Below, piece after piece: positions 1 through 7,143 of a stretch of DNA of 31,528 nucleotides. The notes under the pieces were generated by a model. The model ran no database searches. It worked only from the letters and a program-made list of their open reading frames with translations, and was not told the DNA's origin. The stretch is from positions 1 to 31,528 of the forward strand of contig CAYRFX010000023.1 of the NCBI GenBank assembly GCA_964423665.1, in the 5' to 3' direction. Within the stretch, counting starts at the first letter, position 1. Each line of letters starts with the position of its first letter. This DNA comes from HGM04593 sp964423665. GTDB lineage: Bacteria; Bacteroidota; Bacteroidia; Bacteroidales; Bacteroidaceae. Position numbers and translations under genes: made by a program.

Positions 1-16
1 TTTGCAAATTTATAAA

Positions 17-52
17 ATTATGAATCAGTTGCCAACTGCTGATTCGCATAAT
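17..52. other. Imperfect inverted repeat at window edge
   Basis: The arm at 17-28 (ATTATGAATCAG) is the reverse complement of 39-52, apart from a two-base bulge (CG at 45-46). A 10-base loop separates the arms. It lies beyond the 3' end of the broken transposase. It could be a terminator stem or part of another element's end. There is no T tract, so the role is open. Confidence 0.35.
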
Positions 53-80
53 TAAGTAGTGTAACGACCTTTCCGAATTC

Positions 81-802
81 TTAAATAATGTCAATTTGCG
101 GTGCGGCAACTTTTTTGCAGAAAATAAAATGGTTTCTTGTTGCTTATGCCTCTCTCATCCATCTTGGCAAGTATCTCATTGGTACGGGCTTCCACTTCCT
201 CGGCACTCATTGTGGTACTGCCGGAATCGTTCAACTCGCTATCAAGAGCCTTCTCGCCTCGTTAAGTATGTTTCTTACTTTGAAATCAAGTTTCTCTTGA
301 TTTTTCTTTGTCGATTTCTTCCACACAAAGGTATATTTGTTGGCATTGGCTTCTATTTTGGTACCATCAATGTACTGAACTTCGAGTGAAACGAATTTTG
401 CATCGACAAGCATATGGACTACTTGTGTGAAGATATCATCAATAGAATCTGCAAGACGGTTCTTGCGAAAGAGATTTATTGTATTAAAATCGGGGCGCTG
501 CATACCGCTGAGCCACATAAAGTTTACATCACGACATAGCAACTGCTCCATCTTGCGACCCGAATACACGTTTTGCAGATAGGCATAAAGAACGACTTTA
601 AGGAGCATACGAGGATGATAGCTGCTTGCACCGCCACTTTTGTAGCTTGACTCAATGTGGCTTATATCAAGGTTATCAACGATTGTGTTTAGAACACGGA
701 CTGGGTCGTTATTTGGAATAAATTTGGAATAAATTCACCCAAACAGGGAGGAAAAAGAAGGTTATCGTTCTGAATATAGGATTTATGCATTATCTTTGCC
801 AT
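81..802 (-). pseudogene. Broken IS1182-family transposase
   Basis: Reading the minus strand from the ATG at 802-800 gives MAKIMHKSYIQNDNLLF and then GEFIPN. The frame is lost at a tandem 11-bp duplication (712-722 and 723-733). Removing one copy restores DPVRVLNTIVDNLDISHIE, which runs directly into an open stretch (608-231) with MLLKVVLYAYLQNVYSGRK and YIDGTKIEANANKYTFVWKK. This is the N-terminal DUF772-type part of IS1182/IS5-like transposases. A second frameshift near 247-260, which looks like one lost base, switches to a frame reading LDSELNDSG and AKMDERGISNKK. Most of the catalytic C-terminal half is missing. The last stretch before 81-93 is open in more than one frame (one ends KKVAAPQIDII), so the exact end is uncertain. 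The gene is dead: two frameshifts and a large internal loss. Confidence 0.8.
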
Positions 803-872
803 TGTAGTGTTTATGTCTGTGGGTTTTTATTTTTTTGGCGACTAAATTTACAACTTTTTACCGACATAAACA

Positions 873-913
873 AGGCTATCTCTCTATTTATTAAAGAGAT
901 AGCCTATTTTTTT
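873..913 (+). terminator. Rho-independent terminator with no gene before it
   Basis: An 11-bp perfect stem (873-883 with 895-905) has an 11-base loop and is followed by seven T (907-913). It is oriented for plus-strand transcription. No plus-strand gene precedes it in the window, so it may be a leftover of a gene displaced by the insertion sequence. Confidence 0.6.
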
Positions 914-947
914 ACAATCAAATATGGCAAGGGTATATTATATAAAA

Positions 948-994
948 AAGAGGCTGACATCTAAAAGTCGTATAGACTTTTTAGTCAGCCTCTT
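948..994 (-). terminator. Terminator of the BspA-like gene
   Basis: A long hairpin pairs AAGAGGCTGAC (948-958) with GTCAGCCTCTT (984-994). The interior (961-969 with 975-984) also pairs, with one bulged base. Read on the minus strand, the stem is followed by a T-rich run. It lies just past the stop codon of the leucine-rich-repeat gene, as expected for its terminator. Confidence 0.75.
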
Positions 995-1011
995 GCCCTA
1001 ATGGCATTGTA

Positions 1012-2817
1012 TCATTCTACATATACTTTCTTGCCGTTGCGTATGTAAACGCCCTTTGCGGGCTCGCTCACACGGCGGCCGTTTAGGTCGTAATAGGCAT
1101 CTTTCGCACCGTGTAAGGCGTTGTCGCCATCGGCCTCAATATCTTCTATGCCGGTAAAGTCCATCTCCACTATGTTTGTAAAATTCTTCCAATAGTCGGC
1201 TGCCCGGTATGCTGCCGATGCACCGATGGGTACATAAAGAGTTGCATTTTCATATAATGAATAGAATGTACTGTAGTAAGCTGTTGCAGGAGTTGCCGAC
1301 AAACAATAAATCCCGTCAAGGTAGACGCATGCCTGAAATGCACAATCTCCAATGCTTGTTACGCCTGCGGGAATGGTTATGGATGTAATACTTGCCTCTT
1401 CAAACGCGCCATTGTCGATGCAGGTGGCATATTCGGGTATAACGGCGCCTTGCCAACCGAATATCACACTATCGCCTTTCATAATTATGTTGCTGTTGTC
1501 GGGAATATTATAGACCTCATTGTCTTTGTCCATAGTGATTTTTTGCAGATTAACACACGTGAAAGCATAATATCCTATACTTGTTACACCTGCGGGGATA
1601 TGTACCTCGTGCAGGCCGTTATGATGGAACGCGTATTTTCCGATAGTTGTTACGCTGCTCGGGATTTCAATGCTTGTGATACCCCTGCAACAATCGAATA
1701 TATATTCTTTAATAATTGTTACGCTGTTGCCTATTGTAACATTCTTGAGTGTGGTCACCTTATAAAAAGGAGAATATCCACAACTATAGCTTGTGTTATA
1801 CGACAAATTACGCCCTAAATAGAGGGTTTTTAATGGACGATCGTAGAATAGGCCTGTGCCTCTGGAATTATAACTCAATGACAATGTGCTGTCTCCATCT
1901 TCAATGTGCAGCTCCCTTAATACAGTGCAACCGTTGAACGCATCGCCTCCAATGCTTGTTACGCTATTTGGTATTGTAATGCTTGTGATGCCGGTGCAAC
2001 CGTTGAACGCATATTCCTTAATTTCTGTGACGCCATTGGGAATAACAAGGTCGGTAACCAACTCTCCATTTAAATATAGGTTATGGGCATAATATAATGG
2101 GTTGGAATAAGAATCTCTGAAATCTATTTTACACCACGCTGCAAGGTCGCTTATGTGTACAGCGGTGATGCCGGTGCAACCGTTGAACGCACTTACTCCA
2201 ATGCTTGTTACGCCATTTGGTATTGTAATGCTTGTGATGCCGGTGCAACCGTTGAACGCATCGCCTCCAATGCTTGTTACGCTATTTGGTATTGTAATGC
2301 TTGTGATGCCGGTGCAACCGTTGAACGCATATTCCTTAATTTCTGTGACGCCATTGGGAATAACAAGGTCGGTAACCAACTCTCCATTTAAATATAGGTT
2401 ATGGGCATAATATAATGGGTTGGAATAAGAATCTCTGAAATCTATTTTACACCACGCTGCAAGGTCGCTTATGTGTACAGCGGTGATGCCGGTGCAACCG
2501 TTGAACGCACCTGCTCCAATGCTTGTTACGCTATTTGGTATAGTAATGTTTGTAAGTCCGCTGCAGCGGATGAACGCCCAACTACCAATGCTTGTAACGC
2601 TGTAAGTGGTTTCATTGTAGGTAACGCTTGCGGGGATTGTAACGGCACCGCTGTATCCGTCACGATAGCGATTTTTGAAAGCTACCTCTACTGTTAAATT
2701 TGTGGCATCAGTGATGTTGTAATAAATTCCGTCAGCTTCAAAATCGCTGGCAGTTACAATTGCGCTGCACAGCAACAACAGTGCCGTGAATAGTTGTTTT
2801 AAGTAAGTTTTTTTCAT
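1012..2817 (-). CDS. BspA-like leucine-rich-repeat surface protein
   Basis: A 601-residue secreted protein. The N-terminus MKKTYLKQLFTALLLLCSAI is a signal peptide. The body consists of BspA-type (LRR_5) leucine-rich repeats with the signature ITIPNSVTSIG..AFNGCTGIT, about 23 residues per repeat. This family is found on cell surfaces of Bacteroidota and other host-associated microbes and is tied to adhesion; the ligand is unknown. Two inserts reading AAWCKIDFRDSYSNPLYY belong to an exact 268-bp duplication. The last 46 residues (GIEDIE, then YDLNGRRV, PAKG, GKKV) are a short C-terminal tail shared with the giant protein at the other end of the window, probably a secretion or anchoring signal. 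I prefer the start at 2817 over the upstream ATG at 2829 because the signal peptide begins there. It stands alone, divergent from ilvE. Confidence 0.9.
   Translation of the reverse strand: MKKTYLKQLFTALLLLCSAIVTASDFEADGIYYNITDATNLTVEVAFKNRYRDGYSGAVTIPASVTYNETTYSVTSIGSWAFIRCSGLTNITIPNSVTSIGAGAFNGCTGITAVHISDLAAWCKIDFRDSYSNPLYYAHNLYLNGELVTDLVIPNGVTEIKEYAFNGCTGITSITIPNSVTSIGGDAFNGCTGITSITIPNGVTSIGVSAFNGCTGITAVHISDLAAWCKIDFRDSYSNPLYYAHNLYLNGELVTDLVIPNGVTEIKEYAFNGCTGITSITIPNSVTSIGGDAFNGCTVLRELHIEDGDSTLSLSYNSRGTGLFYDRPLKTLYLGRNLSYNTSYSCGYSPFYKVTTLKNVTIGNSVTIIKEYIFDCCRGITSIEIPSSVTTIGKYAFHHNGLHEVHIPAGVTSIGYYAFTCVNLQKITMDKDNEVYNIPDNSNIIMKGDSVIFGWQGAVIPEYATCIDNGAFEEASITSITIPAGVTSIGDCAFQACVYLDGIYCLSATPATAYYSTFYSLYENATLYVPIGASAAYRAADYWKNFTNIVEMDFTGIEDIEADGDNALHGAKDAYYDLNGRRVSEPAKGVYIRNGKKVYVE
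1925..2510. repeat. Exact 268-bp direct repeat inside the BspA-like gene
   Basis: Bases 1925-2192 and 2243-2510 look identical over 268 bp, with a period of 318 bp (106 codons, so the frame is kept). The copies encode the DLAAWCKIDF insert and the flanking leucine-rich repeats. Identity at third codon positions indicates a recent duplication or ongoing gene conversion. Confidence 0.9.
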
Positions 2818-2849
2818 TGTAATTGTCAATAAGAAGTTAATGTTATTTT

Positions 2850-2905
2850 TACAAGATTTTTGTAAAAGTAATCATAAGACCTCAATTTACCCCCCCCGAA
2901 AGGTT
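2850..2905 (-). promoter_or_regulatory. Upstream region of BspA-like gene with G8 tract
   Basis: On the minus strand, two TTTAAC-like motifs are followed by eight G (plus-strand C at 2890-2897). About 19 bases later comes TACTTTTA, close to the Bacteroides -7 consensus TAnnTTTG. The G run occupies the position of the usual -33 TTTG box. The same arrangement precedes the giant surface-protein gene. Promoter activity is inferred. Confidence 0.45.
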
Positions 2906-2973
2906 AAATAAGGTTAAAATATTGGTTTCGAAGTTTTTTTGCTAAAAAGGGGCAGTTTCTTGGTATTTATTTG

Positions 2974-2981
2974 TACCTTTG
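2974..2981 (+). promoter_or_regulatory. -7 box for the ilvE operon
   Basis: TACCTTTG matches the Bacteroidetes primary-sigma -7 consensus TAnnTTTG. The expected transcript start is near 2988. This rules out an in-frame start at 2979 and supports the ATG at 3042. No clear -33 TTTG is visible at the standard spacing. Confidence 0.65.
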
Positions 2982-3041
2982 CGACAAGTGGCTAAATGGG
3001 CTGCATATAATTTTTACTTTGTAAAAGATATAAAACAAAAT

Positions 3042-4064
3042 ATGAAAGAATTGGATTGGTCGAATATCGGGTTCGGATATAGAAAAACCGATTATAATGT
3101 TCGTTGCTACTATCGCAACGGTGAGTGGGGCGAGATTGAGATATGCTCCGATGAATATATTAATATGCACATGGCTGCAACCTGTCTGCACTATGGTCAG
3201 GAGGCTTTCGAGGGGCTCAAGGCTTTCCGTGGCAAGGATGGCAAGGTGAGAATTTTCCGCCTCGAGGCTAATGCCGAGCGTTTGCAGAGCACCTGTGATG
3301 GTATTCTCATGCCGCAGGTGAGTGTGGAAATGTTCCGCAAGATGGTTACAAAGGCTGTGGAACTGAACAAGGATTATATTCCTCCCTATGAGAGCGGTGC
3401 ATCTTTATATATCCGTCCTTTGCTCATTGGTACAAGTGCTCAGGTGGGTGTTCACCCTGCGTCGGAGTACCTGTTTATTATCTTTGTTACCCCCGTGGGC
3501 CCCTACTTCAAAGGCGGCTTCTCAACCAACCCCTATGTGATTATTCGTGAGTATGACCGCTCGGCGCCTCTTGGAACAGGCAAGTATAAGGTGGGTGGCA
3601 ACTATGCTGCCAGCCTGCGTGCCAATCAGCTTGCACACGAGAAGGGTTACTCTTGCGAGTTCTATCTCGATGCCAAAGAGAAAAAATATATAGACGAGTG
3701 CGGCGCTGCCAATTTTATAGGTATAAAGGATAACACCTACGTTACACCGCTATCTACATCTATCTTGCCTTCTATCACTAACCGTAGTTTGCAGCAGATT
3801 GCAAAGGATATGGGTATGAAGGTGGAGATACGCCCCATTCCCGAGGAGGAGCTATCTACATTTGAAGAGGCGGGCGCATGCGGAACAGCAGCAGTTATCT
3901 CTCCCATCGAGCGCATCGACGACCTTGAGACAGGCAAGTCTTATGTGTTCTCAAAGGACGGTAAGCCCGGCCCTGTGTGCACAAAACTATATGAGCACCT
4001 GCGTGCGATACAATATGGCGACGAGCCCGATAATTATGGTTGGGTGACAGTGTTGGATATTTAA
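3042..4064 (+). CDS. ilvE: Branched-chain amino acid aminotransferase
   Basis: A 340-residue class IV PLP aminotransferase that interconverts Leu, Ile and Val with their 2-oxo acids, using glutamate/2-oxoglutarate, in the cytosol. Visible signatures: the N-terminal HYGQEAFEGLKAFRG, the RPLLIG strand, KVGGNYAASL with the PLP-binding lysine at about residue 183, and the C-terminal EAGACGTAAVISPI. Length and order match the eukaryotic-like BCAT subgroup common in Bacteroidota. An in-frame ATG exists at 2979 but overlaps the -7 box, so translation should begin at 3042 (MKELDW). It is the first gene of a five-gene operon; the next start follows 17 bases after its stop. Confidence 0.96.
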   Translation: MKELDWSNIGFGYRKTDYNVRCYYRNGEWGEIEICSDEYINMHMAATCLHYGQEAFEGLKAFRGKDGKVRIFRLEANAERLQSTCDGILMPQVSVEMFRKMVTKAVELNKDYIPPYESGASLYIRPLLIGTSAQVGVHPASEYLFIIFVTPVGPYFKGGFSTNPYVIIREYDRSAPLGTGKYKVGGNYAASLRANQLAHEKGYSCEFYLDAKEKKYIDECGAANFIGIKDNTYVTPLSTSILPSITNRSLQQIAKDMGMKVEIRPIPEEELSTFEEAGACGTAAVISPIERIDDLETGKSYVFSKDGKPGPVCTKLYEHLRAIQYGDEPDNYGWVTVLDI

Positions 4065-4081
4065 TAAATGGTTTGTTCGGA

Positions 4082-4684
4082 ATGAAATTTTCTTCGGCAT
4101 ACAGGGAGGCAGCCTGGAATTCACTGAGCGGTAATTGGGGCTCGGCGGCTGTTCTAACGTTAGTTTATTTCCTTATTACTAGTGTCGCATCGTCGATAGA
4201 CGTGAAAGCGGGAGGATTGATAATCATTCTGCTCACCGCACCGATGATCTATTCGTACGAAATAATATTTCTTGATAACCTGCGTAGCGGCAAGGCATTC
4301 GATGTGCAATCGCTGTTCGAGGGATATAACGACTATCTTCGCATTACAGGCACATATCTGCTTATGTGCGTATATATATGCTTGTGGACTCTGTTGCTTG
4401 TGATTCCGGGCATTATAAAGTCTGTTGCTTATTCGCAGACACTGTTTATTCTGCGTGATGAACCCACACTCAAATATAATGGGGCAATAGAGCGCAGTAT
4501 GGCTATGATGGAGGGGCACAAGATGGATTTCTTCCTGTTGATACTCTCATTCATAGGTTGGTACATTTTGGGCATTGTTTCGCTTGGAATCGGCTTCCTT
4601 TGGATAAACCCGTATATAACAAGGGCATTGGTCATCTTCTACGAAGATTTGAAGAGCGAATACGAAAATAAAACTATTGCATAA
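4082..4684 (+). CDS. DUF975 family integral membrane protein
   Basis: A 200-residue protein with several hydrophobic segments (for example AAVLTLVYFLITSVASS, LIIILLTAPMIYSYEIIF, CLWTLLLVIPGIIKSVAYSQ, IGWYILGIVSLGIGFLWINP). The AAWNSLSGNWGSA start and the VIPGIIKSVAYSQTLFILRD block are typical of the DUF975 family, whose function is unknown. An earlier in-frame ATG at 4040 would overlap ilvE by 25 bp. MKFSSAYREAAW at 4082 fits the family start better. It lies within the ilvE-mrp operon, nine bases before trmB. Confidence 0.85.
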   Translation: MKFSSAYREAAWNSLSGNWGSAAVLTLVYFLITSVASSIDVKAGGLIIILLTAPMIYSYEIIFLDNLRSGKAFDVQSLFEGYNDYLRITGTYLLMCVYICLWTLLLVIPGIIKSVAYSQTLFILRDEPTLKYNGAIERSMAMMEGHKMDFFLLILSFIGWYILGIVSLGIGFLWINPYITRALVIFYEDLKSEYENKTIA

Positions 4685-4693
4685 CAGGTTGCT

Positions 4694-5452
4694 ATGGGTA
4701 AAGGAAAATTAAAGAAATTTGCCGATATGGCGCAATATCCCAATGTGATAGAGCATCACTTCTCTATGGGTGATGCCCGTCCTTTTGAGATGAAAGGGCA
4801 TTGGGGCAGGGATTTTTTCAAGAATGACAATCCCATAGTTCTTGAACTCGGTTGCGGCAGGGGTGAATATACCGTGGCGCTTGCCCGTCGTTTTCCCGAT
4901 AAGAATTTCATAGGTGTGGATATAAAAGGTGCACGCATGTGGACCGGTGCTACCGATGCCATTAATAATAACCTCACCAATGTGGGTTTCTTGCGCACCA
5001 CCATTGAGATTATAGACCACTTTTTTGCCGAAGGCGAGGTAAGTGAGATATGGCTCACTTTCCCCGACCCGCAGATGAAGAAATTTACAAAGCGTCTCAC
5101 ATCGTCGATGTTCTTGCAACGATACAGCTGCATTCTTGCTCCCGACGCAACGATACATCTGAAAACCGATAGTAATTTTATGTTCACCTATACAAAATAT
5201 ATTACCGAGGTGAATGCTCTGCCGGTGAAAGAGTGTATAAATGATGTGTATGCGCAGGAGTGTGTGAGCGATATTCTTTCTATTCGCACATATTATGAGT
5301 CTCAGTGGCTTGAGCGTGGAATTACAATCAAATATATCTCATTCGGGCTTGCTGGCAAGAGTTCTTTTGTGGAGCCCGATGTGGAGATTGAATTAGATGA
5401 ATACCGCAGCTACAACCGCAGCAAGCGCAGTAGCCTGCAAACAAGTAAATAA
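4694..5452 (+). CDS. trmB: tRNA (guanine-N7-)-methyltransferase
   Basis: A 252-residue Rossmann-fold methyltransferase that forms m7G at position 46 of the tRNA variable loop using S-adenosylmethionine. The SAM-binding motif ELGCGRG is at residues 51-57, followed by the acidic IGVDIKGARMW strand. The TFPDPQMKKF block (122-131) is the family hallmark for substrate binding and catalysis. The C-terminal part has the usual TDS and YE motifs (KTDSNFMFTY, RTYYESQWL). It is translationally close to its neighbours, with a nine-base gap before and six after. Confidence 0.95.
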   Translation: MGKGKLKKFADMAQYPNVIEHHFSMGDARPFEMKGHWGRDFFKNDNPIVLELGCGRGEYTVALARRFPDKNFIGVDIKGARMWTGATDAINNNLTNVGFLRTTIEIIDHFFAEGEVSEIWLTFPDPQMKKFTKRLTSSMFLQRYSCILAPDATIHLKTDSNFMFTYTKYITEVNALPVKECINDVYAQECVSDILSIRTYYESQWLERGITIKYISFGLAGKSSFVEPDVEIELDEYRSYNRSKRSSLQTSK

Positions 5453-5458
5453 AACGTT

Positions 5459-5761
5459 ATGCTTAAACATATAGTAATGTGGCGATTTATTGAAGGTGCC
5501 GGTGGAAAAAGCCGCGTAGAACACGCGCAGTATATGAAGGAGCACCTGGAAGCTCTTGTGGGCGTTGTGCCCGAAATTGTCTCAATGGAGGTGGGTGTGA
5601 ATGCTCACCCCTCGGCAACGGCTTATGATGCAGTGCTTATATCTACGTTCAAGAACCGAGAGGCTCTCGATCGCTACAAGGTACACCCGGCGCATAAGGC
5701 TGTGGCGGTCTATTGCAAGGAGGTGCGAGAGCTGCGTGCCGATGTAGATTATGAATTCTAA
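5459..5761 (+). CDS. Dabb (stress-responsive A/B barrel) protein
   Basis: A 100-residue single-domain protein with the Dabb start MLKHIVMWRF and the YKVHPAHKAV motif near the C-terminus, giving a ferredoxin-like dimeric alpha/beta barrel. Family members include plant stress proteins and some cyclases, but most bacterial ones have no known reaction. It sits between trmB and mrp with gaps of 6 and 11 bases, so it is co-expressed. The context gives no specific substrate. Confidence 0.88.
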   Translation: MLKHIVMWRFIEGAGGKSRVEHAQYMKEHLEALVGVVPEIVSMEVGVNAHPSATAYDAVLISTFKNREALDRYKVHPAHKAVAVYCKEVRELRADVDYEF

Positions 5762-5772
5762 GAGAACAGTTT

Positions 5773-6879
5773 ATGGCACTCTATCCTAAATTGATATTAG
5801 ATGCACTTTCAAAGGTGCGTTACCCGGGCAATGGGAAAAATCTTGTTGAGGCAGAGATGGTAGATGATAATATACGCATCGATGGCAACAAGGTCTCTTT
5901 TTCGCTCATCTTCGATAAGCCTACTGACCCTTTTATACGTTCTGTTGTGAAGTCGGCAGAAGCGGCTATTCTCACATATGTGGGCAAAGATGTGGATATT
6001 GTGGGAAATATCTCAGTTGTCTCCCGCCAGGCTGCACGCCCCGAGGTGGGGAAGTTCCTGCCACAGGTGAAGAATGTCATTGCAATCTCCTCGGGCAAGG
6101 GAGGTGTGGGCAAATCCACGGTTTCTGCCAATCTCGCTATTGCGCTTGCGCGTTTGGGATATAAGGTGGGCTTGCTTGATGCGGATATCTTCGGCCCCTC
6201 AATCCCCAAAATGTTCAGTGTCGAGGACGCACGTCCTTATAGTGAGAATATAGGCGGGCGCGATCTTATTATCCCCGTGGAAAAATATGGGGTAAAGATT
6301 CTCTCCATAGGCTTTTTTGTGAACCCCGAGCAGGCTGTCCTATGGCGTGGAAGCATGGCGAGCAATGCATTGAAACAGCTTATAGCCGATGCCGATTGGG
6401 GCGAGCTTGATTATTTCCTCATAGACCTGCCTCCCGGTACAAGCGATATTCATCTCACTATAGTGCAGAGCCTTGCAATAACAGGAGCTGTGGTTGTTAC
6501 AACCCCGCAGGAGGTGTCCTTGGCTGCGGCTATAAAAGGTGTTAATATGTTTGTGAATGAGAAGGTGGGGGTTCCCATCTTGGGTGTGGTGGAGAATATG
6601 GCATGGTTTACTCCTGCCGAGCTTCCCGATAACAGATATTATATATTTGGTAAAGAGGGCGGCAAGCGCATGGCAGAGGCGTTCAACATTCCTCTTATAG
6701 GTCAGATTCCTCTTGTGCAGAGCATCTGTGAGAGTGGTGATGCGGGTGTGCCCATAGCCATGAGGCAGGAGACTCCCGATGGTCAGGCTTTTATGGAGGT
6801 TGCCTCTGCGCTTGTGGCAAATGTGGAAAAGCGCAACAAGGAGCTACCAGAAACAAAAATAGTGGGAACACACAGATAA
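5773..6879 (+). CDS. mrp: Mrp/NBP35 family iron-sulfur carrier ATPase
   Basis: A 368-residue protein: an N-terminal MIP18/DUF59-like domain (about 1-85), then a deviant-Walker P-loop ATPase with SGKGGVGKST at 107-116, LLDADIFGPSIPKMF, and the DLPPGTSDIHLT switch. Mrp/ApbC proteins carry and deliver Fe-S clusters. The usual CxxC cluster-bridging pair after the VENM motif is absent: the sequence reads NMAWFTPAELPDNRYYIFG instead. Cluster binding must therefore differ or be lost. To my knowledge this variant is common in Bacteroidales. It is the last gene of the operon; the terminator begins at its stop codon. Confidence 0.93.
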   Translation: MALYPKLILDALSKVRYPGNGKNLVEAEMVDDNIRIDGNKVSFSLIFDKPTDPFIRSVVKSAEAAILTYVGKDVDIVGNISVVSRQAARPEVGKFLPQVKNVIAISSGKGGVGKSTVSANLAIALARLGYKVGLLDADIFGPSIPKMFSVEDARPYSENIGGRDLIIPVEKYGVKILSIGFFVNPEQAVLWRGSMASNALKQLIADADWGELDYFLIDLPPGTSDIHLTIVQSLAITGAVVVTTPQEVSLAAAIKGVNMFVNEKVGVPILGVVENMAWFTPAELPDNRYYIFGKEGGKRMAEAFNIPLIGQIPLVQSICESGDAGVPIAMRQETPDGQAFMEVASALVANVEKRNKELPETKIVGTHR

Positions 6880-6920
6880 TTATAAAAAACGAGCAACTTG
6901 GATTGCTCGTTTTTTATAAT
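6879..6920. terminator. Bidirectional terminator between mrp and the Imm17-like gene
   Basis: A perfect 18-bp stem (6879-6896 with 6903-6920) with a six-base loop has A6 on one arm and T6 on the other. It serves the converging operons on both strands. The left arm starts in the mrp stop codon. Confidence 0.92.
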
Positions 6921-6921
6921 A

Positions 6922-7143
6922 TTATTGCAGTTCTTTTATTTCATAATAGAAATATATTGCGGCGACAATAGATAATAGACCGATAATGCCATACAAGACC
7001 CGGCTCTTTGTGCGTCCTATTTGTTTGACAATAAATTCGGCATTACGGGCAGTGAAAAACCACTCCCAGTTGAAGAGTGAGGCTGCAATGGCTGTAATGC
7101 CTGCTATTACAAATATTGTCTGTATTATGTGGTGCAGTATCAT
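6922..7143 (-). CDS. Imm17-like small membrane protein
   Basis: A 73-residue protein with two membrane segments (about 4-26 and 49-68). Between them is NWEWFFTARNAEFIVKQIGR. The NW.WFF..RNA..V...GR..AR..YG..G pattern resembles the Imm17 family, which was named from polymorphic-toxin immunity predictions but is widespread in Bacteroidota outside toxin loci. Its start overlaps the thiL stop by four bases (ATGA), so it is translationally coupled and last in the lpxK operon. No toxin gene is nearby. An immunity role is unproven. Confidence 0.7.
   Translation of the reverse strand: MILHHIIQTIFVIAGITAIAASLFNWEWFFTARNAEFIVKQIGRTKSRVLYGIIGLLSIVAAIYFYYEIKELQ

Noticed and set aside
88..389. Plus-strand open frames of 70 and 97 codons
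   Set aside because: They lie opposite the broken transposase, whose minus-strand reading matches a known family over several frames.
1450..2697. Series of plus-strand frames (62-122 codons) inside the BspA-like gene
   Set aside because: They are antisense shadows created by the repeated leucine-rich-repeat DNA; repetition explains their similarity to each other.
2979..3041. N-terminal extension of ilvE from an ATG at 2979
   Set aside because: The ATG lies inside the -7 box (2974-2981), before the expected transcript start, and the extra residues have no family match.
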